From contig JAUJNX010000007.1 of NCBI GenBank assembly GCA_030447925.1, positions 124,001 to 188,000 on the forward strand: a DNA stretch of 64,000 bases, read 5' to 3'. The DNA is from Egibacteraceae bacterium. Its GTDB lineage: Bacteria; Actinomycetota; Nitriliruptoria; Euzebyales; Egibacteraceae. The notes beneath the pieces are model-generated. The model did no database searches, was not told the DNA's origin, and saw only the letters and a program-made list of their open reading frames with translations. How positions within the stretch are numbered: the first letter of the stretch is position 1; the number at the start of each line of letters is the position of its first letter. Made by a program: the position numbers and the translations under genes. Below, in pieces: positions 1 to 9,328 of this stretch.

Positions 1-1
1 G

Positions 2-328
2 GCGGCGTTCATCGCCACCCCCTCCGGGCGGCAGTTCGAGTTCATCGCCCAGCAGGGCGGCGCCGCCGACGACCAGGGCGGGGCGGACCGCACGCCCCAC
101 GTCGCCGCGGACTTCCCCGACACCGTCTGGGTGCGCATGACCAGCGACGGCACCGACGTCACCGCCGCGTGGTCCAGCGACGGGACCACCTTCACCACCT
201 ACGGCCGGTCCCACCCGCTGGCGGGGATCGGCAACCCGGCGATCGGGGTCTACGCCCTGCACGCCCTGGACGACGCCGCGTCGACCACCGCGAGCTTCGA
301 CTGGTTCGACATCAAGCCAGGCGGCTGA
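2..328 (+). CDS. C-terminal end of a secreted DUF1349-type protein (partial)
   Basis: The reading frame is open from base 2 to the TGA at 326-328, so the gene starts outside the window. The 108 visible residues form a beta-rich, concanavalin-like module: VWVRMTSDGTDVTAAWSSDG in the middle and ASFDWFDI near the end. The same kind of module, ending in AAFDWFRV, occurs near residue 1340 of the next gene. This makes the two neighbours related by module sharing and suggests an extracellular, carbohydrate-linked role. No catalytic part is visible, so the enzyme type cannot be named. Confidence 0.75.
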   Translation, partial: AAFIATPSGRQFEFIAQQGGAADDQGGADRTPHVAADFPDTVWVRMTSDGTDVTAAWSSDGTTFTTYGRSHPLAGIGNPAIGVYALHALDDAASTTASFDWFDIKPGG

Positions 329-374
329 TAGCGCTTCGGCCGGACTTATTCCGTAACCGGTTTGAAACCAGCCA

Positions 375-403
375 TTGACACTCGCGTAACGGACACGACA
401 ATT
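375..403 (+). promoter_or_regulatory. Sigma-70-like promoter for the ThuA/dehydrogenase gene
   Basis: A perfect -35 box TTGACA (375-380) is followed after 17 bases by ACAATT (398-403), about 44 bases before the ATG at 447. In such GC-rich DNA this AT-rich patch stands out. Confidence 0.5.
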
Positions 404-414
404 CGTCTGTTGTC
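397..414 (+). promoter_or_regulatory. Inverted repeat GACAA-N8-TTGTC, probable operator
   Basis: A perfect 5-base inverted repeat, GACAA (397-401) and TTGTC (410-414), overlaps the -10 box and the expected transcription start. The position fits a repressor site controlling the giant secreted gene. The cognate regulator is not in view. Confidence 0.4.
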
Positions 415-446
415 ACGACGAACGTCCGGCTACGTGGGGGTCGCCG

Positions 447-3400
447 ATGCGCAGAGCCAGACCACTGATCGTCCTGTCGCTCCTGGCGGTGCTGCTGGCC
501 GGCATGCTGCCCGCGGCCGCGGCGCAGGACCCGGAGCCGGACTTCCGCGCGCTGGTCTTCTCCAAGACCGCGGGCTTCCGGCACGACTCGATCCCCGCCG
601 GGATCGCCGCCATCCAGCAGCTGGGCGCCGACAACGGCTTCGCCGTCGACGCGACCGAGGACGCCGGCCAGTTCACCGACGAGGGGCTGGCGCCCTACGA
701 CGTGGTCATCTGGCTGTCCACCACCGGCGACGTGCTGGACGCCGACCAGCAGGCGGCGTTCGAGCGCTACGTCCAGGCCGGGGGCGGCTACGCGGGCGTG
801 CACGCCGCCGCCGACACCGAGTACGACTGGGCCTGGTACGGCGACCTCGTCGGGGCCTACTTCGCGAGCCACCCGGCCATCCAGACCGCCACCGTCGAGG
901 TCGAGGACCCCGCGCACCCCTCCACCGCCCACCTGCCGGCGTCCTGGGAGCGAACCGACGAATGGTACAACTACCAGTCGAACCCGCGGGGTGACGTCCA
1001 CGTCCTGGCCACCCTCGACGAGGGCAGCTACGACGCCGGCTCCGGCGCGATGGGCGACGACCACCCGATCGCCTGGTGCCAGGACATCGACGGCGGGCGC
1101 TCCTGGTACACCGGCGGCGGCCACACCATCGAGTCCTACAGCGAGCCGGACTTCCTCCAGCACCTGCTCGGCGGCATCCAGAGCGCCGCGGGCGCCGTCG
1201 CGGCCGACTGCAGCGTCCCCCCGCCGGACCCCGACGGCCCGCCGGACCCCGACGACTTCGAGAAGGTCACCCTCACCAGCGAGGTGGGCGAGCCGATGGG
1301 GCTGGCCGTCCTGCCCGACGGCCGCGTCCTGCACACCGCCCGCACCGGCGAGGTGCGCCTGTTCAACCCGGGCACCGGCCAGGACACCATCGCGGCGACC
1401 ATCCCGGTCTACCTGCACGACGAGGACGGTCTCCAGGCGCTGGCCGTCGACCCCGCGTTCGAGGAGAACGGCTGGGTCTACATCTACTACTCCCCGCCGC
1501 TGGACACCCCGCCCGGCGACGGGCAGTTCCCCGGCGAGAACTGGCTGTCGCGCTTCACGATGGTGGGCGACTCGCTGGACCTGGAGTCCGAGGTCACCCT
1601 CCTGAAGGTGGGGGTCACCCGCGGCCTGTGCTGCCACGTCGGCGGGGACGTCGCGTTCGACGCCGCGGGCAACCTGTTCCTGGCCACGGGCGACGACACC
1701 AACCCGTTCGAGTCCGGCGGGTACACACCGATCGACGAGCGCCCCGGCCGGGAGGGCTACGACGCCCAGCGCAGCTCGGGCAACACCAACGACCTGCGCG
1801 GCAAGCTGCTGCGCATCACCCCGCAGCCCGACGGCACCTACACCGTCCCCGAGGGCAACCTGTTCCCGCCGGGGACCGAGGGGACGCGCCCCGAGATCTA
1901 CTCGATGGGCCACCGCAACCTGTTCCGCTTCAGCGTCGACAGCGAGACCGGCTGGGTGTACGCGGGGGAGGTCGGCCCCGACGCCGGCAGCCCCAGCGCC
2001 ACCCGCGGGCCGGAGGGCTACGACGAGCTGAACCAGATCCGCGGCCCCGGCAACTTCGGCTGGCCGTACTGCATCGGGCCGAACACGCCCTACGTGGACT
2101 ACACCTTCCCCAGCGGGCCGAGCGGCGAGCCGTTCGACTGCACGGGCGGGCCGGCCAACGACTCGCCGAACAACACGGGGCTGGCCGAGCTGCCCCCGGC
2201 CCAGCCGGCCTTCCTCTGGTACCCGTACGGGCCGTCGGAGGAGTTCCCGGAGCTCGACGCCGAGGGCGGGCGCACCGCCATGGGCGGCCCCGTCTACCAC
2301 TACGACCCGGAGCTGGACTCCGACACCAAGTTCCCCGAGTACTACGACGACAAGGTGTTCTTCTACGAGTGGTCGCGCGACTACATCAAGGCGCTGACTC
2401 TCGGCGAGGACGGGTCCCTGGAGGACATCGAGGACTTCCTGCCCGACGAGGTCTTCGACAACCCGATGGACATGGAGTTCGGGCCCGACGGGTCGCTGTA
2501 CCTCCTGGAGTACGGGGACGGCTACTTCAGCCAGAACCCGGAGGCCCAGCTGTCGCGCATCGACTACGTCGCGGGCGGCCGGTCCCCGGTGGTGACCGTC
2601 GCGGCCACGCCGACGTCCGGGCAGCCGCCGCTGACGGTGTCGTTCACCGCCACCGCCACGGACCCCGACGGCGACACGCCCCTGACCTACGCGTGGGACC
2701 TCGACGGCGACGGGGCGGTCGACGCGACCGACCCGAACCCGACCTTCACCTACACCACCCCCGGGGCGTACTTCGCCAGCGTCAGGGTGACCGACGCCAC
2801 CGGGTCCGACGCGGTCGCGGGTGTCACGGTCACCGTGGGCAACACCGCCCCGACGGTGACCATCGCCGGGCCCCCCGACGGCGGCTTCTTCGACTTCGGC
2901 GACGAGATCGCCTGGACCGTCGACGTCACCGACCCGGAGGACGGCACCATCGACTGCGCCGACGTCGTGGTGCAGTCCTCGCTGGGCCACGACAACCACG
3001 CCCACCCGATCAGCCAGGCGACCGGCTGCACGGGGACGTTCGACACCAGCACCGACGAGGGGCACCCGGAGGACGCCGACCTGTTCTGGGTGATCGGCGC
3101 CCGCTACACCGACCAGGGCGCCGGGGACGTGCCCGCCCTCACCGGCGAGGACCAGGTCCGCCTCCAGCCCAAGCGCCTGCAGGCGGAGAACTTCGCGGAG
3201 GCGTCCGGCATCCAGCTGGAGCCGACCACCGACCCGGAGGGCGGCCAGGAGGCCGTCGCCTTCATCGACGCGGGTGACCTCGTCGCCTACGACCCGGTGA
3301 ACCTGCAGGGGATCACCGGCGCGACGTTCCGGGTCGCCTCCGCCGGGGCCGGCGGGGCGATCGAGCTGCGGCTGGACGAACCCGGCGGCGAGCTGATCGG

Positions 3401-5066
3401 CACCGTCGACGTGCCGGTCACCGGCGGCTGGCAGAGCTGGGTCGACGTCGACGTCCCGCTTCCCGACCCTGGCGGGACCCACCGGCTCTACCTGGTCTTC
3501 ACCAACGAGGACCCGGCGGCGACCGCCCTGTTCAACCTCAACTACATCGAGTTCAACGGCAAGGGGGTCGCGACCAACGCGGCGCCCGAGGTGACCGCGA
3601 CCGCGACGCCCACCTCCGGCGAGGTGCCGCTGACCGTCGCCTTCGACGGCGCCGCCACCGACGTCGAGGGCGAGGCCCTGACCTACGCCTGGGACTTCGG
3701 GGTCGACGGCGCCACCGCCGCCACCGAGGACGCGTCCTACACCTACGCGTCGCCCGGCACCTACACGGCGACGCTGACGGTGACCGACGCCGCCGGCAAC
3801 GCCGGCTCGGACTCCGTGCAGGTGGTCGTCACCGCGCCGCCGGCAGAGGAACCCGACGACGAGTTCGAGGGCGACGCCCTGGACGTGACCCGCTGGAACA
3901 GCGTGGTGCGCCCGGACCCCGAGGGTTACCGGGTCACCGGCGGCGCGCTGGAGATCGACACCACCCCCACCGACATCTACGGGACCGCCAACACCGGGAC
4001 GCCCAACCTTGTGCTCCAGCCCGCGCCCGCGGGGGACTGGACGATCGAGACCAAGGTCGACGTCGCCCTCACCGAGCAGTACCAGCAGGCCGGGCTGATC
4101 GTCTACAGCGACGACGACAACTACGTGAAGCTGGACCCCGTCGCCGACAACCCGCCGGGCGCCGCGCAGAACGTGCGCGTGGAGCTTCGCGCCGAGGTCG
4201 GCGGGGTGCTCCAGCAGCCCCAGCCACAGGTGGTCCTCGGCGACGTCGCGGGGGACACCTACTGGCTGCGGCTGACGCGGACCGGGGACAGCTACACCGG
4301 GTCGTTCAGCCTGGACGGCACGACCTGGACCGACGTCGGCGCCGCGGTGTCACCGGGTGCGCTGGCCAACCCGCGCATGGGCCTGTTCGCCCTGGGCGCC
4401 AGCCAGACGACCGCGACGACGGCGGCCTTCGACTGGTTCCGGGTCCTCGGCGACGACCCCGAGCCGGAGCCCGGGATCACCATCGGCGGTGTCGTGCAGG
4501 GGACCCTGTACGGCGACAGCGAGGACCGGCGGATCACCTTCTCCGCCGGGACGCAGACGGCGACGGCGACCCTGGACGGCGACCCCATCCTGTCGGGGAC
4601 CCTGCAGGCGATGTACGAGCTGGACCTCGGCGAGCACGTGCTCGAGGTGTCCGCCGGCAGCACCGTCGAGCGGGTGGCGTTCTACGTGACGACGTCCACC
4701 CGGGACATGAACCGCCTGATCAACCGCTTCGAGGCCACCGGGCGGCTGTTCGAGACCGACGCCGACGCGCTGCGCGCCACGTTGCGCGAGGCGCGGCTGG
4801 CCGAGGCCGACGACGAGGACGCCGCGGCGATCGCCGCCCTCGAGGCCTTCGCGGCGCAGGTGGAGGAGCTGGACCTGGACGACGCCGAGGTGGCCGACGT
4901 GCTGGTCCGCGACGCCGGGGCGATGATCGTCCGCTTCGGCGGGTCGGCGCCGGCCGCGGGCGTCGCGGCCAACGGCGGGCGCTCGCTGGCGGGCGTCGGC
5001 CGGGTCGCGGAGGACCCGGACCGTGCGTCGTCGGCCCGCGACCTGATTGCGGGGCGGGCGCCGTAG
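447..5066 (+). CDS. Giant secreted ThuA / sugar-dehydrogenase-like multidomain protein
   Basis: This 1539-residue protein begins with a signal peptide (hydrophobic to about residue 26, PAAAAQ). Approximate domains in order: ThuA-like (32-245, start FRALVFSKTAGFRHDS); glucose/sorbosone dehydrogenase-type beta-propeller (270-700, with GLCCHVGGDVAFD and GPGNFGWPYC); PKD repeat (710-800); a linker; CBM6-like domain (about 910-1040, QAENFAEASG); second PKD (1046-1130); DUF1349/laminin-G-like module (1140-1345); and a C-terminal FIMAH-like helical segment (1395-1480, RDMNRLINRFEATGRL). Known family members act on sugars outside the cell; substrate and cofactor are not visible here. There is no C-terminal anchor. 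It is followed by a polysaccharide-uptake region, which supports a role in glycan use. Confidence 0.85.
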   Translation: MRRARPLIVLSLLAVLLAGMLPAAAAQDPEPDFRALVFSKTAGFRHDSIPAGIAAIQQLGADNGFAVDATEDAGQFTDEGLAPYDVVIWLSTTGDVLDADQQAAFERYVQAGGGYAGVHAAADTEYDWAWYGDLVGAYFASHPAIQTATVEVEDPAHPSTAHLPASWERTDEWYNYQSNPRGDVHVLATLDEGSYDAGSGAMGDDHPIAWCQDIDGGRSWYTGGGHTIESYSEPDFLQHLLGGIQSAAGAVAADCSVPPPDPDGPPDPDDFEKVTLTSEVGEPMGLAVLPDGRVLHTARTGEVRLFNPGTGQDTIAATIPVYLHDEDGLQALAVDPAFEENGWVYIYYSPPLDTPPGDGQFPGENWLSRFTMVGDSLDLESEVTLLKVGVTRGLCCHVGGDVAFDAAGNLFLATGDDTNPFESGGYTPIDERPGREGYDAQRSSGNTNDLRGKLLRITPQPDGTYTVPEGNLFPPGTEGTRPEIYSMGHRNLFRFSVDSETGWVYAGEVGPDAGSPSATRGPEGYDELNQIRGPGNFGWPYCIGPNTPYVDYTFPSGPSGEPFDCTGGPANDSPNNTGLAELPPAQPAFLWYPYGPSEEFPELDAEGGRTAMGGPVYHYDPELDSDTKFPEYYDDKVFFYEWSRDYIKALTLGEDGSLEDIEDFLPDEVFDNPMDMEFGPDGSLYLLEYGDGYFSQNPEAQLSRIDYVAGGRSPVVTVAATPTSGQPPLTVSFTATATDPDGDTPLTYAWDLDGDGAVDATDPNPTFTYTTPGAYFASVRVTDATGSDAVAGVTVTVGNTAPTVTIAGPPDGGFFDFGDEIAWTVDVTDPEDGTIDCADVVVQSSLGHDNHAHPISQATGCTGTFDTSTDEGHPEDADLFWVIGARYTDQGAGDVPALTGEDQVRLQPKRLQAENFAEASGIQLEPTTDPEGGQEAVAFIDAGDLVAYDPVNLQGITGATFRVASAGAGGAIELRLDEPGGELIGTVDVPVTGGWQSWVDVDVPLPDPGGTHRLYLVFTNEDPAATALFNLNYIEFNGKGVATNAAPEVTATATPTSGEVPLTVAFDGAATDVEGEALTYAWDFGVDGATAATEDASYTYASPGTYTATLTVTDAAGNAGSDSVQVVVTAPPAEEPDDEFEGDALDVTRWNSVVRPDPEGYRVTGGALEIDTTPTDIYGTANTGTPNLVLQPAPAGDWTIETKVDVALTEQYQQAGLIVYSDDDNYVKLDPVADNPPGAAQNVRVELRAEVGGVLQQPQPQVVLGDVAGDTYWLRLTRTGDSYTGSFSLDGTTWTDVGAAVSPGALANPRMGLFALGASQTTATTAAFDWFRVLGDDPEPEPGITIGGVVQGTLYGDSEDRRITFSAGTQTATATLDGDPILSGTLQAMYELDLGEHVLEVSAGSTVERVAFYVTTSTRDMNRLINRFEATGRLFETDADALRATLREARLAEADDEDAAAIAALEAFAAQVEELDLDDAEVADVLVRDAGAMIVRFGGSAPAAGVAANGGRSLAGVGRVAEDPDRASSARDLIAGRAP

Positions 5067-5148
5067 GGTCGTCGCGGATCGGGGCCGGGGGCCGGGCGCC
5101 GCACGGTCCCCGGCCTGTTGCGGGCCGAGGGTCGCAGGAGGGGTTGGC

Positions 5149-5897
5149 ATGGGGAAGTCGACCGCCCGGCGGACGGGCGAGGCAGCCGGACCAGGGGGTG
5201 GGCCGGGGGCAGCGTGCGGGACCGGGGCGGCCCGCGCGGCGGCCGCGGGCGGCGGGCGGGCGGTGGGCGCCGGCGCGGTGGTGCGCCGGGAGGCGACGCC
5301 TTCCGGCGCGGCCTGCTGACCGGCGCGGGCGCCGCCCTGGCGGTCGGCGCCCTGGTCGCGGTGGTCGTGTGGGCGCCGCTGGGCGGCTCGGCCGAGCAGC
5401 GCCTTCGGGAGGACAGCGCCCGGCGGGACCGCGAGCAGGTCGTCGCGCTGACCACCACGGCGAAGGCGACCGTCCGCGACATCGCCGGGGTGGTGGAGGA
5501 GATGGCCGAGCCGCCGGCCGACGCCGCGCAGGCGGCGGCCTGGTCAGCGACCCTGGCGGTCGCGGCATCCGCCTACGACGACCCGCCGTCGGGCGAGACG
5601 GCGACGAACGTGGCCCGGGGGAGCCTGGCCGCCGCGGTGGACCTGCTCGTCGAGGCGGCGGCCACCGCCGAGGTCGCGGCCGGCCTCGACGGGGCGGAGC
5701 GCGCGGTCGTGGGGGAGCGGGCGGCGGCGCAGCGCGACCTCGCCGTGCGCGTGTGGTCGGTGGGCGCCACCCAGCTCGACGCGGTCAACGTGGCCGCCGG
5801 CAACGGCCACCAGCACGCGTTCCTGCCCGCCGGCCCCGGGGCCCTCACCCCCGATGCCGCCCCCGAGGGCGAGGGCGCCACCGCCCCACCCGGTTGA
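5149..5897 (+). CDS. Single-pass membrane protein of unknown function (one frameshift)
   Basis: The ATG at 5149 has a strong AGGAGG site 6 bases upstream but its frame stops at 5319. The frame that carries the rest begins to make sense at about 5290 (DAFRRGLLTGAGAAL) and ends at 5897. One missing G near 5287-5292 would join them. The joined protein has about 249 residues: a Gly/Ala/Arg-rich cytoplasmic head, one membrane helix (LLTGAGAALAVGALVAVVVW) and an alanine-rich outer domain predicted helical. I do not recognise a family. It runs convergent to the sugar ABC operon, separated by a terminator hairpin. Confidence 0.55.
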
Positions 5898-5905
5898 CCC
5901 CGTGA

Positions 5906-5939
5906 CCGCGGCCCCGCCCGGGAGCGGGCGGGGCCGCGG
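5906..5939. terminator. Bidirectional hairpin between convergent genes
   Basis: A perfect 15-base-pair stem (CCGCGGCCCCGCCCG, 5906-5920, pairing with 5925-5939) closes a GGAG loop. It lies exactly between the plus-strand gene ending at 5897 and the minus-strand permease ending at 5949. There is no T-run, which is usual for actinobacterial terminators. Confidence 0.7.
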
Positions 5940-5948
5940 CCGGGGCGG

Positions 5949-7193
5949 TCAGGCGAGGCCGCGGCCGGAGCGGCTGCGGGCCGACAGGGAGTCGACCAGG
6001 ACGGCGGCCAGCAGCACCAGGCCGGTGACGACGAAGCGCACGCCGGCGCTGAAGTTCAGCAGGCCCATGCCGTTGTCGACGCTGGTGATGACCAGCGCCC
6101 CGAACAGCGCGCTGGTCACCTTGCCGCGCCCGCCGAACAGGCTGGTCCCGCCGATGACGGCGGCCGCGATGGCGCTGAGCAGCAGCCCGCCGCCACCGAC
6201 GCTGGGGTCCACCGACTGCAGCCGGCTGGCTCCGACGATGCCGCCGAGCGCGGCCATGCCCCCGGCGATCACGAACACGGCCGTGCGGATCCGCTCGACC
6301 GGGATGCCCGCGCGCCGGGCGGCCTCGGCGTTCCCGCCGATCGCGTAGACGTGCCGTCCGAAGCCGGTCCGGTTGGCCACGAACGACCACGCGACGAGCA
6401 GCACGGCCATGAGCACCGCGGCGTAGGGCACGCCGCGGACGCCGCGGTCCAGGCCGGCGTAGACGACCGCGCCCAGCACCAGGACGGCGACGAGGACGAC
6501 CCGTGCCGCCAGGATGGTCATGGGGATGACGGGCAGGTCGGCAGCCTGCCGTGACCGCCGCTGCGCCAGCAGGGTCGCCGCGTACGCGGCGATGAACGCC
6601 ACCGCCAGCGCGTAGGCGACCGGGTCCGGCAGGAACTCGTTGGCCACGGACCGGATCGCGGGGTCGTCCACGCGCAGGGTGCCGCGGCCGAGGATGAGGA
6701 TCAGGACGGCACCGCTCCAGATCAGGTTCCCCGCCAGCGTGACCACGAACGAGGGCACCCGGAACCGGCTGATGATCGTCCCCTGGATCAGCCCGATCAG
6801 GAGGCCGACGACGAGCGCCCCGGCGATGGCGACGTACCACGGCAGCCCCTGCTCGACCGACAGCCGGGCCATGACCACCGCCGCCACGCCGCTGACGAAC
6901 CCGACGGACAGGTCGATCTCGCCGAGGAGCAGGACGAAGACGATGCCGATGGCGATGACCGTGATCTGCGCCATCTGCAGGAGCAGGTTGACGAAGTTGC
7001 GCGGGCTGAGGAAGACCGGTGACAGGTAGGTGAAGACCGCGACGATGACGACGAGGCCGATGATGATCGGCAGGTTGCCGAGGTCCCCGGAGCGGACGCG
7101 GGTGAGGTAGGCGCGGACGTAGTCGCCGACCGATTCCGCACCCCGCCCCGTGGACGGGTCCACGGCCGGGGGCTGCTCCGCGAGCTGGGTCAC
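5949..7193 (-). CDS. Sugar ABC transporter permease, XylH/RbsC type
   Basis: A 414-residue membrane protein with about ten hydrophobic segments, e.g. PIIIGLVVIVAVFTYLSPVF and LLSAIAAAVIGGTSLFGGRG. The latter GG(T/R)SLFGG motif is typical of BPD_transp_2 permeases for pentoses and other monosaccharides. The GTG start at 7193 overlaps the ATPase stop in a GTGA tetranucleotide, so the two are translationally coupled. The longer open frame extending to 8087 is only the shadow of the ATPase gene. The two hydrophobic halves with a long soluble loop around residues 200-220 resemble XylH, fitting the XylF-like binding protein upstream. Confidence 0.9.
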   Translation of the reverse strand: MTQLAEQPPAVDPSTGRGAESVGDYVRAYLTRVRSGDLGNLPIIIGLVVIVAVFTYLSPVFLSPRNFVNLLLQMAQITVIAIGIVFVLLLGEIDLSVGFVSGVAAVVMARLSVEQGLPWYVAIAGALVVGLLIGLIQGTIISRFRVPSFVVTLAGNLIWSGAVLILILGRGTLRVDDPAIRSVANEFLPDPVAYALAVAFIAAYAATLLAQRRSRQAADLPVIPMTILAARVVLVAVLVLGAVVYAGLDRGVRGVPYAAVLMAVLLVAWSFVANRTGFGRHVYAIGGNAEAARRAGIPVERIRTAVFVIAGGMAALGGIVGASRLQSVDPSVGGGGLLLSAIAAAVIGGTSLFGGRGKVTSALFGALVITSVDNGMGLLNFSAGVRFVVTGLVLLAAVLVDSLSARSRSGRGLA

Positions 7194-8029
7194 GAGGTCG
7201 CCTCCTGCATCCCCGGCACCTGCCGGAGCGTGCCGGCGGTGATGGACTCGACGACCTCCTGCTGGTTGGTCCGGCTGGCGTCGAACCGGTCGACGAGCTG
7301 GCCCAGCCGCAGGACGGCGATGCTGTCCGCGACCTCGAACACGTCGTGGAGGTTGTGGGAGATGAGGATGACCGCGAGGCCCTGCTCGCCCAGACGCCGG
7401 ACCAGGTCCAGGACCTGGCGGGTCTGGGCGACGCCGAGCGCCGCGGTCGGCTCGTCCAGGATCACCAGCTTGGAGTTCCACATGACGGCCTTGGCGACTG
7501 CCACGGACTGGCGCTGGCCGCCCGACAGGCTGACCACGGGCTGGCGGACCGACCGGAGGGTCGTGACCGACAGCCCCGCCAGCGTCTCCATGGCCGCCCG
7601 CTCCATCGACTCCTCGTCCAGGCGGGGCAGGAAGCCGAGGATCTTGCGGTAGCGCTCGCGGCCCAGGAACATGTTCTGCACGACGTCGAGGTTGTCGGCC
7701 AGCGCCAGGTCCTGGTACACGATCTCGATCCCGAGCGCGGCCGCGTCCTTGGGCCCGGTCATGGTGACCTGGCGGCCCTCGAAGCGGATCTCGCCCCCGT
7801 CGATCGGGTAGATCCCCCCGATGCACTTGATGAGGGTGGACTTGCCCGCGCCGTTGTCGCCCACCAGGGCGAGCACCTCCCCGGCGCGGACCGCCAGGTC
7901 CACCTCGAACAGCGCCTGCACCGCGCCGAAGCGCTTGGAGACGCCGGCCAGTTCGAGCACCGGCGGCCTGTCTGGTTCCTCGGTCACCGCATCCCCCCCG
8001 ACCCGGCCGGCGTCCCCGGCGCTGCTCAT
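7190..8029 (-). CDS. Sugar ABC transporter ATP-binding protein, single domain
   Basis: 279 residues with Walker A GDNGAGKST, Q-loop YQDLALADNL, signature LSGGQRQSVAVAKA, Walker B LVILDEP and switch histidine ILISHNLHDV. It energises uptake through the permease encoded directly downstream. Unlike E. coli XylG or RbsA, which carry two ATPase domains in tandem, this protein has one, like FrcA and many actinobacterial sugar importers, so it probably works as a dimer. The start at 8029 lies 11 bases after the binding-protein stop at 8041, placing all three in one operon. Confidence 0.9.
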   Translation of the reverse strand: MSSAGDAGRVGGDAVTEEPDRPPVLELAGVSKRFGAVQALFEVDLAVRAGEVLALVGDNGAGKSTLIKCIGGIYPIDGGEIRFEGRQVTMTGPKDAAALGIEIVYQDLALADNLDVVQNMFLGRERYRKILGFLPRLDEESMERAAMETLAGLSVTTLRSVRQPVVSLSGGQRQSVAVAKAVMWNSKLVILDEPTAALGVAQTRQVLDLVRRLGEQGLAVILISHNLHDVFEVADSIAVLRLGQLVDRFDASRTNQQEVVESITAGTLRQVPGMQEATS

Positions 8030-8040
8030 GGTGCTCCCGA

Positions 8041-9204
8041 TCAGCGGCCGGCGTTCTCCGTGCAGAAGTCGGTCTGCGCGACGTCACCGGTGCAGACGTC
8101 GGCGATGTCCACGAACCCGTCGTCGATGGGCTCGCTCAGGTTCTCCGCGGTGATCGCGACCGGCTCCAGGAGGATGGCGGGGATCTCGCCGTTCTCGTTG
8201 TCGATGGTGTCCTCGGCCTCGATCTCCTCGCCGCGACGCAGGGTGAGCGCGGCGTCGGCGGCGGCCTCGACCTCCAGGTTGATGGGCTTGTAGACGGTCA
8301 TGCACTGGTCGCCCAGGGCGATGTTGCCCAGGCCCTGCGGGGTGGCGTCCTGGCCGGTCACGGGGACCTGGCCGTTCAGGCCCTGCGCGCGGAGGCCGAC
8401 GATGGCCGCGTTGCCCAGCCCGTCGTTGGCCGCGACGACCGCGTCGATCTCGTTGTTCGCCTGGGTCAGCATCTGGTCGAAGATGGTCTGGGCCTCGGTG
8501 TTGTCCCAGTCCGGAACGCTCTGGTCCGCCACGCGCTCCCAGCCCTCGGCCTCCAGGGGCTCGAGCACGGAGTTGTAGCCGTTGGCGAACAGCGTCGCGT
8601 TGTTGTCGTCCGGCGAGCCGTTCAGGACGACGAAGCGGGGGTTCTCGATCCCGGCCTCCTCGACGCACGACACCAGGGTCTCGCCCTGGAGGACGCCGAC
8701 CTGCTCGTTGTCGAAGGAGATGTAGACGGCCGCCTGGCCGCCCAGGGTCAGCCGGTCGTAGTCGACGATCGCCGCGCCCGCGTCGGCCGCCGCGTCGTGG
8801 ATCGCCGCGCCGCTGCCGCTGTCCAGGTTGGTCAGCACGATCACGCTGGCGCCCTGCGTCAGCGCCTGCTCGGCCTGCTGCTGCTGGGTGGCGGGATCAC
8901 CCTCGGCGTTCTGGACGATGTAGTCGTCCTCGGTGCAGCCCTGCTCCTGGAAGTACTCCTCGAACAGGGGCCGGTCGAAGTCCTCCCACCGGGCCGACGA
9001 CGCGGTGTCGGGCAGCAGGACCGCGATCAGGCCCTCGCCCTCGCACGCGCCGCCGCCCCCGGCCGCGGCCTCGGAGCCCCCCTCCGCAGCCGGCTCCTCC
9101 TCGGTCGCGCCGCCCCCGCCGCCACAGGCGGCCAGGAGCAGGCTGAGGAGCGTCGCCAGCACCAGCGCGCGCGTCCGCGCGCCCGTCGTCCACGTGTTGC
9201 TCAT
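8041..9204 (-). CDS. Sugar-binding lipoprotein of an ABC importer, XylF-like
   Basis: 387 residues. The lipoprotein signal ends in the lipobox LLLAAC followed by a Gly/Glu-rich tether. The mature part is a periplasmic-binding-protein-1 fold (Peripla_BP_4): IVDYDRLTLGG resembles XylF, and VVAANDGLGNAAIVGLRAQG and PVTGQDATPQGL are typical of xylose-type binding proteins. It should capture a pentose or small sugar outside the cell and pass it to the permease. It is the first gene of the operon, preceded by GGGAGGACC as ribosome site. The substrate is inferred only from similarity. Confidence 0.9.
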   Translation of the reverse strand: MSNTWTTGARTRALVLATLLSLLLAACGGGGGATEEEPAAEGGSEAAAGGGGACEGEGLIAVLLPDTASSARWEDFDRPLFEEYFQEQGCTEDDYIVQNAEGDPATQQQQAEQALTQGASVIVLTNLDSGSGAAIHDAAADAGAAIVDYDRLTLGGQAAVYISFDNEQVGVLQGETLVSCVEEAGIENPRFVVLNGSPDDNNATLFANGYNSVLEPLEAEGWERVADQSVPDWDNTEAQTIFDQMLTQANNEIDAVVAANDGLGNAAIVGLRAQGLNGQVPVTGQDATPQGLGNIALGDQCMTVYKPINLEVEAAADAALTLRRGEEIEAEDTIDNENGEIPAILLEPVAITAENLSEPIDDGFVDIADVCTGDVAQTDFCTENAGR

Positions 9205-9328
9205 GCGCGTTCAGGTCCTCCCGACGGTGTCGCCACCGTGTCTGCCGTTCCTCCGATCGGCATCGTACTCATGACCACGGGATTTCCCGGGTGTGTCACC
9301 GAGGTGTCCCCAACGTCCGTCTCGTCCG
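9205..9328 (-). promoter_or_regulatory. Promoter region of the sugar ABC operon
   Basis: This 124-base gap is the only space upstream of the binding-protein gene. Read on the minus strand it holds TACGAT (9262-9267) as a possible -10 and a GGGAAATCCC near-palindrome about 15 bases further upstream that could be an operator. No good -35 box is present, so the assignment is weak. Confidence 0.3.

Noticed and set aside
312-3482. Very long antisense open frame opposite the ThuA/dehydrogenase gene
   Set aside because: Low-complexity Arg/Val/Gly-rich translation with no domain; a GC-codon-bias shadow of the real gene on the plus strand.
5949-8087. 712-codon frame that would fuse extra sequence to the sugar permease
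   Set aside because: The first about 300 codons are the ATPase gene read out of frame; the permease starts at GTG 7193 in a GTGA overlap.
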